A stretch of DNA of 13,751 bases from an uncultured Eubacteriales bacterium (GCA_944353735.1 CALVPU010000161.1:1-13751), one strand, 5' to 3'; counted from the first letter of the stretch, positions 1-6,935 are shown. Notes: a model not told the origin generated them from the letters alone. Program-made: numbers and translations.

Positions 1-592
1 CAAACAAAATAGCGAATCCCGCCGCTATCCGGCGGGATTCGCCCCTGGTTGAAACGAATCGCCCTCTTCCCCTCCGCAGCGCAAATGCGCCGCAACAGCG
101 GGATTCTCAAGGGACCAGCCCCTTGAGCGGGTCCTTAGGGGGCAGCGCCTCCCAAGCGCCCCTCCCCCCATAAGTCCCCAAACTCTCCCCACCATCCGCC
201 ACTCTCCCAGCCAAACAAAATAGCGAATCCCGCCGCTATCCGGCGGGATTCGCCCCTGGTTGAAACGAATCGCCCTCTCCCCCCTCCGCGACGCATAATG
301 CGCCGCAACAGCGGGATTCTCAAGGGACCAGCCCCTTGGGCGGGGGCTTAGGGGGCAGCGCCCCCCAAGCGCCTCCCCCACACCCACAAGTCCCCAAACT
401 GTCCCCACCATCCGCCACTCTCCCATCCAAACAAAACAGCGAATCCCGCCGCCGTCCGGCGGGATTCGCCCCTGGTTGAAACGAATCGCCCTCTCCCTCC
501 TCCGCGGCGCAAATGCGCCGCAGCAGCGGGATTCCAAAGGGTCTCAGACCCTTTGGCGGGGGTCCTTAGGGGGCAGCGCCCCCTAAGCGGGG
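1..592 (+). repeat. Tandem array of three copies of a modular palindromic repeat
   Basis: This 592-nt gene-free stretch holds three head-to-tail copies starting at 1, 212 and 428 (periods 211 and 216 nt); the window begins inside the array. Each copy has the same palindromes in order. I has arms gcgaatcccgccg / cggcgggattcgc (12-42, 223-253, 439-469) around a 5-nt loop. II has arms gcggcgca / tgcgccgc (504-521 in copy 3). III is ctcaagg-type at 106-127 in copy 1 and ccaaagggtct / agaccctttgg at 534-556 in copy 3. IV is cttagggggc / gccccctaag (565-587 in copy 3). The conserved linker ccctggttgaaacgaa follows palindrome I. A less palindromic spacer (about 160-211 and 375-427) joins the copies. 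Copy 3 ends 5 nt before the stop codon of the minus-strand regulator gene. The open frames across the array are by-products of its composition. Confidence 0.9.
565..587 (-). terminator. Palindrome IV hairpin just past the XRE gene stop (possible terminator or 3' stabiliser)
   Basis: The arms cttagggggc and gccccctaag form a 10-bp stem with a 3-nt loop, 5 nt downstream of the regulator's TGA when read on the minus strand. A second hairpin (III, 534-556) follows. Neither has the U-tract of a classical intrinsic terminator, so termination is only a possibility. Protection of mRNA 3' ends or a purely repeat-derived origin are alternatives. Confidence 0.35.
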
Positions 593-1297
593 TCAGAGCG
601 TTCGCTGGAGGCGGACGCAGCGACCGAGGATCTGGACGTCCTTGGGGGAGACGACCTGCGCGGCGAACTCGTAGTCAAAGGACTGGAGCTGGATGCGGTC
701 GCCGTCGAGGGCGAGAAGCTTGCGGACGATGCGCCGACCCTTGTGGAGGACGAGCATGAGGCGGTCGTTTTCGGGGCGCGAAGCAGGGACGACGAGAAGA
801 AGGTCGCCGGCAAACACGCGGAAGCCGCGCAGGGCGTTGTCGGGACAGCGATAGAATAGGACCTTGTCGGGCGCACCGCCCTCGATCTTGCCGCCAACGA
901 TGGGCGTGAGGACGTGATCGACGGCGACGCCCTCCGGGTCGATGACGGGCACGCGCTTGACGACGCCGCCGAGCGCGTCGAGCCATGCGTCGCTCGCCTC
1001 GCGGGCGGCGGCTTCGCGGGCGGGATGTTCGGGCTCGAGGGGCACGACGTAGGCGCGCGGCTTGGGACGCGGCATGGGCTGCGGCGGCTCGGCGGCGACC
1101 TCCAGCTCGGTAGAGACGGGGTTTTGCACGCCGAGCACCTTGAGGATGCGCTGCGCCTGATCGTCCGAAGCGATGCGGCGGCCCATTTCGATGTCCTTGA
1201 TGACGCTCTCCGCCAGACCGCACTTCTTGCCCAGCGCCTTCTCGGTCATCTTCGCCTGCACGCGGGCGGTGCGGATGGTGTCTCCCAAACGGCTCAT
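593..1297 (-). CDS. XRE-family transcriptional regulator with degenerate S24/LexA-like C-terminal domain
   Basis: This is a 234-residue protein. Residues about 5-57 form a Cro/C1-type helix-turn-helix (GDTIRTARVQAKMTEKALGK, then the recognition-helix region CGLAESVIKDIEMGRR). A proline-rich linker follows at about 70-92. Residues about 125-230 resemble the S24/LexA fold: FRVFAGDLLLVV (159-170), IVRKLLALDGDRIQLQ (190-205). In LexA and CI repressors the nucleophile lies in a D-S-M motif about 10 residues before the G-D aspartate. Here that position reads N-A-L (Ala155 before Asp165), and the general-base lysine (V-K-R-F in LexA) aligns with Arg192 of V-R-K-L. By this hand alignment the protein should not self-cleave, and the domain may serve for dimerisation or ligand sensing. 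The ATG at 1297 is preceded by GGAGG. It lies 107 nt downstream of the methyltransferase gene on the same strand. Its target genes are unknown. Confidence 0.85.
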   Translation of the reverse strand: MSRLGDTIRTARVQAKMTEKALGKKCGLAESVIKDIEMGRRIASDDQAQRILKVLGVQNPVSTELEVAAEPPQPMPRPKPRAYVVPLEPEHPAREAAAREASDAWLDALGGVVKRVPVIDPEGVAVDHVLTPIVGGKIEGGAPDKVLFYRCPDNALRGFRVFAGDLLLVVPASRPENDRLMLVLHKGRRIVRKLLALDGDRIQLQSFDYEFAAQVVSPKDVQILGRCVRLQRTL

Positions 1298-1350
1298 AGC
1301 TCCATTCCTCCCATTGCGGCCCGTCCGAGCGGCGGGCGGTCGTATTCAGG

Positions 1351-1359
1351 ATCGTATCA
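1351..1359 (-). promoter_or_regulatory. Possible extended -10 element for the XRE gene
   Basis: On the minus strand the stretch reads TG-A-TACGAT, an extended -10 form, about 54 nt upstream of the ATG at 1297. No convincing -35 is present. It would allow transcription separate from the upstream methyltransferase gene, but read-through is equally possible. Confidence 0.3.
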
Positions 1360-1360
1360 G

Positions 1361-1394
1361 GCGCGGCGGCGTTCCGCGGAGATCCGCGCCGCGC
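1361..1394 (-). terminator. GC-rich stem-loop between methyltransferase and regulator genes
   Basis: The arms gcgcggcg (1361-1368) and cgccgcgc (1387-1394) make an 8-bp stem around an 18-nt loop that contains the palindrome tccgcgga. It lies about 10 nt past the methyltransferase stop codon. There is no T-run, so it could be a weak terminator, an attenuator or an mRNA-processing structure. Confidence 0.3.
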
Positions 1395-1404
1395 GAGAAT
1401 ACGG

Positions 1405-2298
1405 TTATATGGCCTGCGCTTCGCGCTGCGCGAGGGCGTGCGCGAGGGCGCGGATGTAGTCCGGCGTGGTGCCGCAGCAGCCGCCGACGATGCGCGCGCC
1501 GCAGTCGACCAGTCGCAGCATCGCCTCGGCGAAGCGCGCGGCGTCCATGTCGTAGCGCGCGACGCCGTCCGCGCCGATCACCGGCATGCCGGCGTTGGGC
1601 TTGGCGATGACGGGCACGCGCGCGACGGCGGCGACGGCGCGGACCACCGCCTCGAGCTGGTCCGGCCCGACGGAACAGTTGACGCCCACGGCGCTGGCGC
1701 CGAGCTCCTGCAGCGCCTCGACTGCATCGGTCACGGCGCCGCCGAAGAGCAGCTGACCGTCCGCCTCGACGGTCAGCGAGCACATCACCGGCAGGTCGCA
1801 GGCGGCGCGGGCGGCGTCGAGCGCGGCGGCGGTCTCCTCGACGGAGAGCATCGTCTCCAGCACCAGCAGGTCGGCGCCGGCGTCGGCGAGGGCGCGCGCC
1901 TGCTCGCCATAGACGTCGTACAGCTCGGCGTAGGTGATATCGCCCTTGGGCTCCGGCGCGCGGCCGGTCGTGGTCATGTCGCCGGCGACAAGCGCGCGCC
2001 CGTCCGCCGCCTCGCGGGAGAGCGCGACGAGCTCGGCGTTGACCTCTGCAAGCCGATCCTCCGCGCCGTACATGCGCAGCCCCAGACGGTTGGCGGTGAA
2101 CGTCGGCGCGTAGAGCACGCGGCTGCCGGCGTCGACGTACCCGCGCTGCAGCGCGAGGATCGCCTCCGGATGCGCCAGCGTCCACAGCTCCGCGCACACG
2201 CCCACCGGCATGCCCGCCAGCCGCAGGTTTGAACCCGTAGCGCCGTCGAGCAGCAGCACGCCCTCCGCAACCCGTGCGTCAAATTCGTCCCGCGTCAT
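1405..2298 (-). CDS. Homocysteine S-methyltransferase (MmuM / MetH N-terminal-domain type)
   Basis: This 297-residue cytosolic enzyme is expected to transfer a methyl group to homocysteine to make methionine, through a zinc-bound thiolate in a TIM barrel. The family's zinc ligands are visible: Cys208 in VGVNCSVGP (205-212) and Cys274-Cys275 in RIVGGCCGTTPDYI (269-282). Other family signatures are LLLDGATGSNL (15-25), LYAPTFTANRLGL (62-74) and IAKPNAGMP (231-239). The protein is a single domain, with no pterin-binding or cobalamin module, so it is either an S-methylmethionine-type (MmuM) enzyme or the homocysteine half of a split cobalamin-dependent methionine synthase. The sequence alone does not decide, and no gene symbol is assigned. 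The start chosen is the ATG at 2298, preceded by GAGGTGG; an upstream in-frame ATG at 2340 overlaps the promoter and is rejected. It has its own strong promoter. Confidence 0.9.
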   Translation of the reverse strand: MTRDEFDARVAEGVLLLDGATGSNLRLAGMPVGVCAELWTLAHPEAILALQRGYVDAGSRVLYAPTFTANRLGLRMYGAEDRLAEVNAELVALSREAADGRALVAGDMTTTGRAPEPKGDITYAELYDVYGEQARALADAGADLLVLETMLSVEETAAALDAARAACDLPVMCSLTVEADGQLLFGGAVTDAVEALQELGASAVGVNCSVGPDQLEAVVRAVAAVARVPVIAKPNAGMPVIGADGVARYDMDAARFAEAMLRLVDCGARIVGGCCGTTPDYIRALAHALAQREAQAI

Positions 2299-2330
2299 GC
2301 GACCACCTCTATGGCAATGATTTCGTTCAA

Positions 2331-2359
2331 AGTATAGCAAAACGCGCCGGCACTGTCAA
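2331..2359 (-). promoter_or_regulatory. SigA-type promoter of the homocysteine methyltransferase gene
   Basis: Read on the minus strand: -35 TTGACA (2354-2359), 17-nt spacer, -10 TATACT (2331-2336). This is near consensus and places the start of transcription about 25 nt upstream of the ATG at 2298, leaving a short leader without room for a riboswitch or T-box. Confidence 0.88.
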
Positions 2360-2370
2360 GGCTTGCCGGC

Positions 2371-2455
2371 GCGCGCCGCGTTCCACCCGCAAGGTGGAAG
2401 GGTGCAGCCGCGCATCGAGACGGAGGCGCAAGCGGCGCGCCGCGTTCCACCCGCA
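2371..2455. repeat. Short direct duplication with hairpin upstream of the methyltransferase promoter
   Basis: The stretch gcgcgccgcgttccacccgc occurs at 2371-2390 and again at 2435-2454, offset 64 nt. In the first copy ttccacc pairs with ggtggaa (2381-2399, 7-bp stem, 5-nt loop). The copies lie just upstream of the -35 box. They may be spacer repeats or an operator-like element; nothing in the sequence decides. Confidence 0.5.
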
Positions 2456-2602
2456 GAGCGGAAGATTCCGCGCGTCGGGCGCGCCCCATCGTCCTGCCGC
2501 GCAAATGACCGGCACCGCAACCGCGCGGGCGCACTTTTGCTCCGTGGCGCAGGCGCTCCGCCCGCCGCAGCGGACCGCGACGGGCTTTGAGGCACGGCGC
2601 GA
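2456..2602. other. GC-rich intergenic stretch without a recognisable gene
   Basis: I see no ribosome binding site, conserved motif or balanced open frame here. Minus-strand frames running through it are extensions of a shadow frame of the xylulokinase gene. It forms the middle of the 543-nt gap between the xylulokinase stop and the methyltransferase promoter. Confidence 0.6.
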
Positions 2603-2895
2603 CCCGCGCCACCACGGCAGGCTTTCGGGCGATGCGCCCTGCCTGTCGCATTGCGCGGCTTTCGGCGCTGCGCTCAAATCGCCCACCGCGGCAGGTTAGC
2701 GCGGCATTCGCGCTCCCGCGCCACCACGGCAGGCTTTCAGGCGATGCGCCCGGCCTGTCGCATTGCGCGGCTTTCGGCGCTGCGCTCGCCGCAACGGACT
2801 TTCGGCGCTGCGCGCAAATCGCCCATCGCAGAATTTCAGGCGCTGCGCTCAAATCGCCCACCGCGGCGGGTTGGCGCGGCATTCGCGCTCCCGCG
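2603..2895. repeat. Direct repeats with a 112-bp period between xylulokinase and methyltransferase genes
   Basis: The segment 2603-2675 recurs at 2715-2787 with 2 differences in 73 nt (period 112 nt). The adjoining 57-nt segment 2664-2720 recurs at 2839-2895 with 2 differences. A shorter, diverged piece (ttcggcgctgcg) recurs near 2800-2812. The whole is about two and a half units. It ends 7 nt past the TGA of the xylulokinase gene. It shares no palindromes with the other repeat family in the window and has no coding signature. Confidence 0.85.
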
Positions 2896-2902
2896 CGCCG
2901 CC

Positions 2903-4438
2903 TCAGTAGCCCTTCTGCGCCGAGAGCTTGTAGACGCCGCGCATGGCGGGATAGATGGCGGCATAGATCTCGAAGGCGTCGCGGTAGGCGGACTGGTTGG
3001 CGGGATTGGGCAGCGTCTCGGTCTCGACCCTGACCAGCGACGCTGCCTGCTCGAGGTCCTTCCAGATGCCCGCGCCCACGCCGGCGACCATGATCGCACC
3101 GTAGGCGCCGCCCTCGCTGGCGGCGGACATGGTGTACACCGGCAGGTCGAACACATCCGCCTGCATCTGCCGCCACAGCTTCGATGCGCTGCCGCCGCCG
3201 GAGGCGATGACCTTTTCGCACTTCGCGAACGAGGCGACCACGTCCACGACCTGCTTGAGCGAATACGTCACGCCCTCCATCACCGCGCGGGTGATGTCGC
3301 AGCGGCGGGTGCCGAGCGTCAGCCCGTAGAACATGCCGCGCGCGTCGGGGTCGGGATAGGGGCAGCGCTCGCCGGTCAGGTACGGGGTGAAGATCACGCC
3401 GTTCGCGCCGGGCGGCGACTGCTCCGCCTCCTCGCCCATCAGGTCGTAGGCGTTGCGTCCGGTCTGCTTCGCCAGGGCGACATGGCGCTCGCACAGCTCG
3501 TCGCGATACCAGCGGTACGCGCCGCCGGACGTCAGCGGACAGCCGAAGGCGTGCCACAGGCCCGGCTCGTTGTTGCAGAACATCTGCAGCTCGCCGTTGG
3601 GATTTTCATAAAAGCCGTCCAGCGCCATGGAGACATTTCCGGACGTGCCGATCACCACGCCCAGCGTGCCCGGGCGCACCAGCCCCGCGCCGGTCGTCTG
3701 GATCACGGCGTCGCCGCCGCCATAGTACGCCGGCAATCCCTCGGGCAGTCCGGGCTCCTCCGCCGCCGCGCGCGTCACCCGCCCCGCCAGCTCCGTGGAC
3801 TCGTGCGCCTCGGGGAAGATGCCGCGGTCCAGCCCCGCCAGCGCGATCAGCGCCTCGTCCCAGCGCCGCGCGCGGGTGTCGAAAAAGCCCGTGCCCGAGG
3901 CGTCGGAGACGTCCGTCGCCACCTCGCCGGTCAACCGGAAGCGCACGTAGTCCTTCGGACAGCAGAACACCGCCATCCTTGCGAAGTTCTCCGGCTCTTC
4001 TTCGCGCAGCCAGAGGATCTTGCCGCCGGTATAGCCCGTCAGCATGCGGTTGTTCGTGTGCGCCAGCAGCCCCTTCAGCCCGCCGGCGCGCTGCGTCAGC
4101 CAATCGCACTGCCGCTGCGTGCGCTGGTCGCACCACAGCATCGCCGGACGGATCACCTGCATCTGCCGGTCCAGCGCCACCAGACCGTGCATCTGCCCGG
4201 AAAAGCTCAGCCCCACGATCGCGCGCCGGTCCACCGCGGGGTTCGCCATCAGTTCGCGCAGCCCCCGCGCCACGCCCGCGTACCAGTGCTCCGGATTCTG
4301 CTCCGCCCAGCCCGGCCGAGGCGTCGAGAGCGGATACTCCTGCGTCGACGACGCCAGCACCGCGCCCGTCTCGTCCACGACAATGCACTTCGCGCCGGAC
4401 GTGCCCACGTCCAGCCCGACCAACAGCCTCTTGCTCAC
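2903..4438 (-). CDS. xylB: Xylulokinase-type sugar kinase (FGGY family)
   Basis: This 511-residue enzyme is expected to phosphorylate D-xylulose with ATP to xylulose 5-phosphate, feeding the pentose phosphate pathway. FGGY features are in order: the N-terminal phosphate-binding loop DVGTSGAK (10-17), the xylulokinase-type sugar-site motif SGQMHG (80-85), LWCDQRT (101-107), the catalytic Asp243 in GGGDAVIQTTGAG, the second-domain loop GVVIGTSGNVS (260-270), and the ATP-site segment ASGGGSASKLWRQMQADVF (412-430). The length is normal for the family. GTG at 4438 is chosen because GGGAGG lies 7 nt upstream and it begins the family core directly; an earlier in-frame ATG (4519) overlaps plsY by 65 nt. 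The gene starts 16 nt after the plsY stop, so the two are probably co-transcribed. No xylose isomerase or transporter is in the window, so a related ketose or polyol substrate cannot be excluded. Confidence 0.92.
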   Translation of the reverse strand: MSKRLLVGLDVGTSGAKCIVVDETGAVLASSTQEYPLSTPRPGWAEQNPEHWYAGVARGLRELMANPAVDRRAIVGLSFSGQMHGLVALDRQMQVIRPAMLWCDQRTQRQCDWLTQRAGGLKGLLAHTNNRMLTGYTGGKILWLREEEPENFARMAVFCCPKDYVRFRLTGEVATDVSDASGTGFFDTRARRWDEALIALAGLDRGIFPEAHESTELAGRVTRAAAEEPGLPEGLPAYYGGGDAVIQTTGAGLVRPGTLGVVIGTSGNVSMALDGFYENPNGELQMFCNNEPGLWHAFGCPLTSGGAYRWYRDELCERHVALAKQTGRNAYDLMGEEAEQSPPGANGVIFTPYLTGERCPYPDPDARGMFYGLTLGTRRCDITRAVMEGVTYSLKQVVDVVASFAKCEKVIASGGGSASKLWRQMQADVFDLPVYTMSAASEGGAYGAIMVAGVGAGIWKDLEQAASLVRVETETLPNPANQSAYRDAFEIYAAIYPAMRGVYKLSAQKGY

Positions 4439-4445
4439 GGCGATG

Positions 4446-4451
4446 CCTCCC
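4446..4451 (-). promoter_or_regulatory. Ribosome binding site that fixes the xylB GTG start
   Basis: GGGAGG on the minus strand, 7 nt before GTG at 4438, lies in the 16-nt gap after the plsY stop. It supports a GTG start over the upstream ATG at 4519. Confidence 0.75.
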
Positions 4452-4454
4452 TCG

Positions 4455-5117
4455 CTATTTGTCCTTTTTCCGGCGGTGCAGGCGCATGTACTTGCGCGAA
4501 ATGGCGGTAATCTTGCCAAAGTCCAGCCGGTTCTCCTCCCCGCGCAGCAGCCGGCGGATGTTCCCCCTGTGGCAGAAGAACGACAGCAGCGCCGTCGCCG
4601 CCGCGAACGTCAGGTACAGCGGCAGGTTCGCGCCCGCCGGAAGATATGCCCAGAACAGGAACGGATACGCGATCGACGCCGCCAGCGTGCCCACCGACAT
4701 GATGCGCACCACCGCCACAATGCCGATCACGATCACCACCAGCCACGGCGCCACCGGCGTGCAGATCACAAACGTGATGCCCAGCGACGTCGCAATGCCC
4801 TTTCCGCCGCGAAATCCCGTGAACACCGGAAAATCGTGGCCCAGCACCGCGCAAAAGCCGCCCGCCAGCATCCCCGCCTCGCCGCCAAGCCAGCGCCCGA
4901 TCAGCGCCCCCAGCACGCCCTTCAGGCAGTCGCCCAGCAGCGTCAGCAGGCTCGGCACCCAGCCCAGCGTCCGCAGCACGTTCGTCGTGCCCGAATTGCC
5001 GCTCCCGTGCTTGCGGATGTCCAGATTTCCGTACAGCCGCCCAATACAGACCCCCACCGGGATCGTCCCCAGCAGGTAGCCGATTACCGCCGCCAAGATC
5101 ACAAGCAGCACGCGCAA
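4455..5117 (-). CDS. plsY: Acyl-phosphate:glycerol-3-phosphate acyltransferase PlsY
   Basis: This 220-residue integral membrane enzyme transfers an acyl group from acyl-phosphate to glycerol 3-phosphate, the first step of phospholipid synthesis. The three conserved PlsY loops are present: SGNSGTTNVLR (39-49), GHDFPVFTGFRGGKGIATS (93-111) and HRGNIRRLLRGEEN (183-196), together with DCLKG (63-67). Hydrophobic segments lie at about 2-24, 55-75, 80-100, 112-138, 143-160 and 166-182. The C-terminus is strongly basic. The start is TTG at 5117, because AGGAGG lies 6-7 nt upstream and the first membrane helix begins at once; the longer in-frame extension runs into the palindromic repeat and is rejected. 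It follows der on the same strand, separated by about 415 nt that hold two repeat copies. I see no clear promoter there, so read-through from der is possible. xylB follows after 16 nt, where gpsA often sits in other Firmicutes. Confidence 0.95.
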   Translation of the reverse strand: MRVLLVILAAVIGYLLGTIPVGVCIGRLYGNLDIRKHGSGNSGTTNVLRTLGWVPSLLTLLGDCLKGVLGALIGRWLGGEAGMLAGGFCAVLGHDFPVFTGFRGGKGIATSLGITFVICTPVAPWLVVIVIGIVAVVRIMSVGTLAASIAYPFLFWAYLPAGANLPLYLTFAAATALLSFFCHRGNIRRLLRGEENRLDFGKITAISRKYMRLHRRKKDK

Positions 5118-5123
5118 GAAGAT

Positions 5124-5130
5124 CCCTCCT
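5124..5130 (-). promoter_or_regulatory. Ribosome binding site that fixes the plsY TTG start
   Basis: AGGAGGG on the minus strand, 6 nt before TTG at 5117, is the only good start signal before the first transmembrane helix of PlsY. Confidence 0.8.
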
Positions 5131-5145
5131 TTTGTGGGGAGAACG

Positions 5146-5290
5146 CTCAGGGGGCTCTGCCCCCTGAGAACCCCCGCCAAAGGGTCTGAGACCCTTTGGA
5201 ATCCCGCTGCACGCGATGCGCTTGCGCATCGCGGAGGGGAACGATTCGGTATGTGGCAGCTGTCGTGGGCGGCGGAGGGCCGCCCGCGAC
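5146..5290 (-). repeat. Modular palindromic repeat, inverted copy (IV-III-II-V)
   Basis: Read on the plus strand, palindrome IV has arms ctcagggggc / gccccctgag (5146-5168). III has ccaaagggtct / agaccctttgg (5177-5199). II has gcgatgcgc / gcgcatcgc (5213-5232). V has gggcggc / gccgccc extended by gtcg / cgac (5262-5290). Its orientation is opposite to the next copy (5374-5530), so the der-plsY gap is an inverted pair with IV facing each gene. IV begins 29 nt upstream of the plsY start. Confidence 0.88.
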
Positions 5291-5373
5291 GCAGAGGTTG
5301 CGGGATGGGCGAATGCTCAGGGGAAACGGCAATTTTCCCCCCGCCCAGCACGTTCCCCGCACCGTCCCCACCA
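5291..5373. other. Spacer between two inverted repeat copies
   Basis: It contains a further short stem (ggggaaa 5320-5326 / tttcccc 5334-5340) and, at its right end, a gtccccacca segment that also precedes palindrome I in the tandem array at 1-592. No gene or clear promoter is visible. Confidence 0.5.
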
Positions 5374-5530
5374 GCAAATCCCGCCGCCTCCCGGCGGGAT
5401 TTGCCCCGGATAGAAACGAAAGCCCGTCATCTCCACCCCCGCGATGCGCAAGCGCATCGCGCAAAGCGGGATTCTCAAGGGTCTCAGACCCTTGCGCTGG
5501 GGGTTCCAAGGGGGACAGCGTCCCCCTTGG
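5374..5530 (+). repeat. Modular palindromic repeat, forward copy (I-II-III-IV)
   Basis: I has arms gcaaatcccgccg (5374-5386) and cggcgggatttgc (5392-5404), with a paired A/T replacing the G/C seen in other copies. II is gcgatgcgc / gcgcatcgc (5441-5460). III is caagggtct / agacccttg (5476-5494). IV is ccaagggggac / gtcccccttgg (5506-5530). Read on the minus strand, IV begins 3 nt after the der stop codon, so it is the first structure in the der 3' region. It has no U-tract. Confidence 0.88.
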
Positions 5531-5533
5531 CGC

Positions 5534-6862
5534 CTACTCCTCGCGCTTCTTTTCGCGGAGGATGAAGCGCAGGGGGGTGCCTTCGAAGCCGAACGCCTTG
5601 CGGAACTGACCCTCGAGGTAGCGCTCGTAGGAGAAGTGCATGAGGGAAGCGTCGTTGACGAACATGACGAAGGTCGGGGGATTGGCCGCCTGCTGGGTCG
5701 CGTAATAGATCTTGAGGCGGCGGCCGGAGGTTGCGGGCGGCTGGAGCGCGGCCTGAGCGTCGGCGAGGATGTCGTTGAGCAGGCCGGTGGTGATGCGCCG
5801 GCTTGCCTGATCGTAGACGGCGCGGACGGTTTCGAGGACGCGCGCGGTGCGCTGACCGGTGAGCGCGGAGATGAAGATCACGGGCGCATACGCCATGAAC
5901 TTCATTTCCTCGCGGATCTTGGCGATGTGCTCGTTCATGGTGCCGGTGTCCTTTTCGATGGCGTCCCACTTGTTGACGACGATGACGGCGGCCTTGCCCT
6001 GTTCGTCGATATAGCCGGCGATCTTGCTGTCCTGCTCGGTGACGCCGTGGGTGGCGTCGATGACGAGCAGGGCGACGTCGCAGCGGTCGATGGCGGCGAG
6101 CGCGCGGACGATGGAATAGCGCTCGAGCGACTGCTGCGCGATGGCGCGCTTGCGGCGAATGCCGGCGGTGTCGATGATCACGTATTCCTGACCGTCGGGC
6201 GCGGTGAAGCGGGTGTCGATGCCGTCGCGCGTGGTGCCGGCGATGTCCGAGACCATCACGCGCTCCTCGCCCAGCAGCCGGTTCACCAGCGACGACTTGC
6301 CCACGTTCGGCTTGCCCGTCACCGCGATCTGGATGGCGCGGTGCTCGTCCTCCTCTTCGTCCGGCTCGGGGAACTTCTCGCACAGCGCCTCCAGCAGGTC
6401 GCCGAAGTTCAGCAGGTTCACCGACGACACGCCGATCGGCTCGCCCATACCGAGATTGTAGAACTCGTACACGTCGTCCAGCATCCGCGCGTTGTCGATC
6501 TTGTTCACCACCAGCATCACCGGCTTGCCGCTCCTGCGCAGCATGTCCGCCACGTTCTCGTCGTCCGCGGTCACCCCCGCGCGCCCGTCCACGAAAAACA
6601 GGATCACGTCGCACGTCTCAATCGCGATCTCCGCCTGCCGCCGCATCTGCGAAAGCAGCGGGTCGTCGCTCTGCGGGTCGATGCCGCCCGTGTCGATCAG
6701 CGTGAACTTATAGTTCTGCCACTCGCAGTCCGCGTACACCCGATCCCGCGTCACCCCCGGCGTGTCCTCCACAATGGCGATGCGCTTCCCTACCATCTGA
6801 TTGAAAAAGGTCGATTTCCCCACGTTCGGGCGACCCACAATCGCTACCAGCGGTTTTGCCAT
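5534..6862 (-). CDS. der: Ribosome biogenesis GTPase Der (EngA)
   Basis: Der is an essential tandem-domain GTPase that assists late assembly of the 50S ribosomal subunit. The 442-residue length is typical. G domain 1 has GRPNVGKS (10-17), DTPGVTRD (33-40), DTGG (57-60) and NKID (120-123). An acidic linker at about 166-174 separates it from G domain 2, which has GKPNVGKS (183-190), AGTTRDGID (208-216), DTAG (231-234) and NKWD (297-300). A KH-like C-terminal domain spans about 355-440. The start is ATG at 6862 (MAKPLVAIVG), with GGAGGG 4 nt upstream; the ATG 12 nt earlier overlaps that binding site. It has its own promoter 45-73 nt upstream. It follows the DUF512 gene and precedes plsY, an arrangement common in Clostridia. 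Confidence 0.97.
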   Translation of the reverse strand: MAKPLVAIVGRPNVGKSTFFNQMVGKRIAIVEDTPGVTRDRVYADCEWQNYKFTLIDTGGIDPQSDDPLLSQMRRQAEIAIETCDVILFFVDGRAGVTADDENVADMLRRSGKPVMLVVNKIDNARMLDDVYEFYNLGMGEPIGVSSVNLLNFGDLLEALCEKFPEPDEEEDEHRAIQIAVTGKPNVGKSSLVNRLLGEERVMVSDIAGTTRDGIDTRFTAPDGQEYVIIDTAGIRRKRAIAQQSLERYSIVRALAAIDRCDVALLVIDATHGVTEQDSKIAGYIDEQGKAAVIVVNKWDAIEKDTGTMNEHIAKIREEMKFMAYAPVIFISALTGQRTARVLETVRAVYDQASRRITTGLLNDILADAQAALQPPATSGRRLKIYYATQQAANPPTFVMFVNDASLMHFSYERYLEGQFRKAFGFEGTPLRFILREKKREE

Positions 6863-6906
6863 AATTCCCTCCATACCTTCCGTTCAACCATTCTATCCTA
6901 TTCTAC

Positions 6907-6935
6907 ATTATACTTGAAATCTCTCCGAAAATCAA
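6907..6935 (-). promoter_or_regulatory. SigA-type promoter of der
   Basis: On the minus strand: -35 TTGATT (6930-6935), 17-nt spacer, -10 TATAAT (6907-6912). The start of transcription would be about 38 nt before the ATG. It lies in a short AT-rich island immediately beside the first repeat copy (6941), whose palindrome IV ends 5 nt upstream of the -35 box. Confidence 0.88.

Noticed and set aside
25..537. 170-codon minus-strand open frame in the tandem repeats
   Set aside because: The translation simply repeats with the DNA repeat, has no ribosome binding site and no protein features. It reflects a repeat period of 211-216 nt.
1..592. CRISPR array
   Set aside because: The units exceed 200 nt, are palindromic throughout and are not separated by unique spacers of uniform length. 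No cas genes are present.
1438..2232. 264-codon plus-strand open frame opposite the methyltransferase gene
   Set aside because: It is antisense to a gene with intact zinc-ligand motifs and a consensus promoter, and has no start signal.
2651..4510. 619-codon open frame on the plus strand opposite xylB
   Set aside because: It is an antisense shadow of the kinase gene, with an Arg/His/Ala-rich translation and no start signal.
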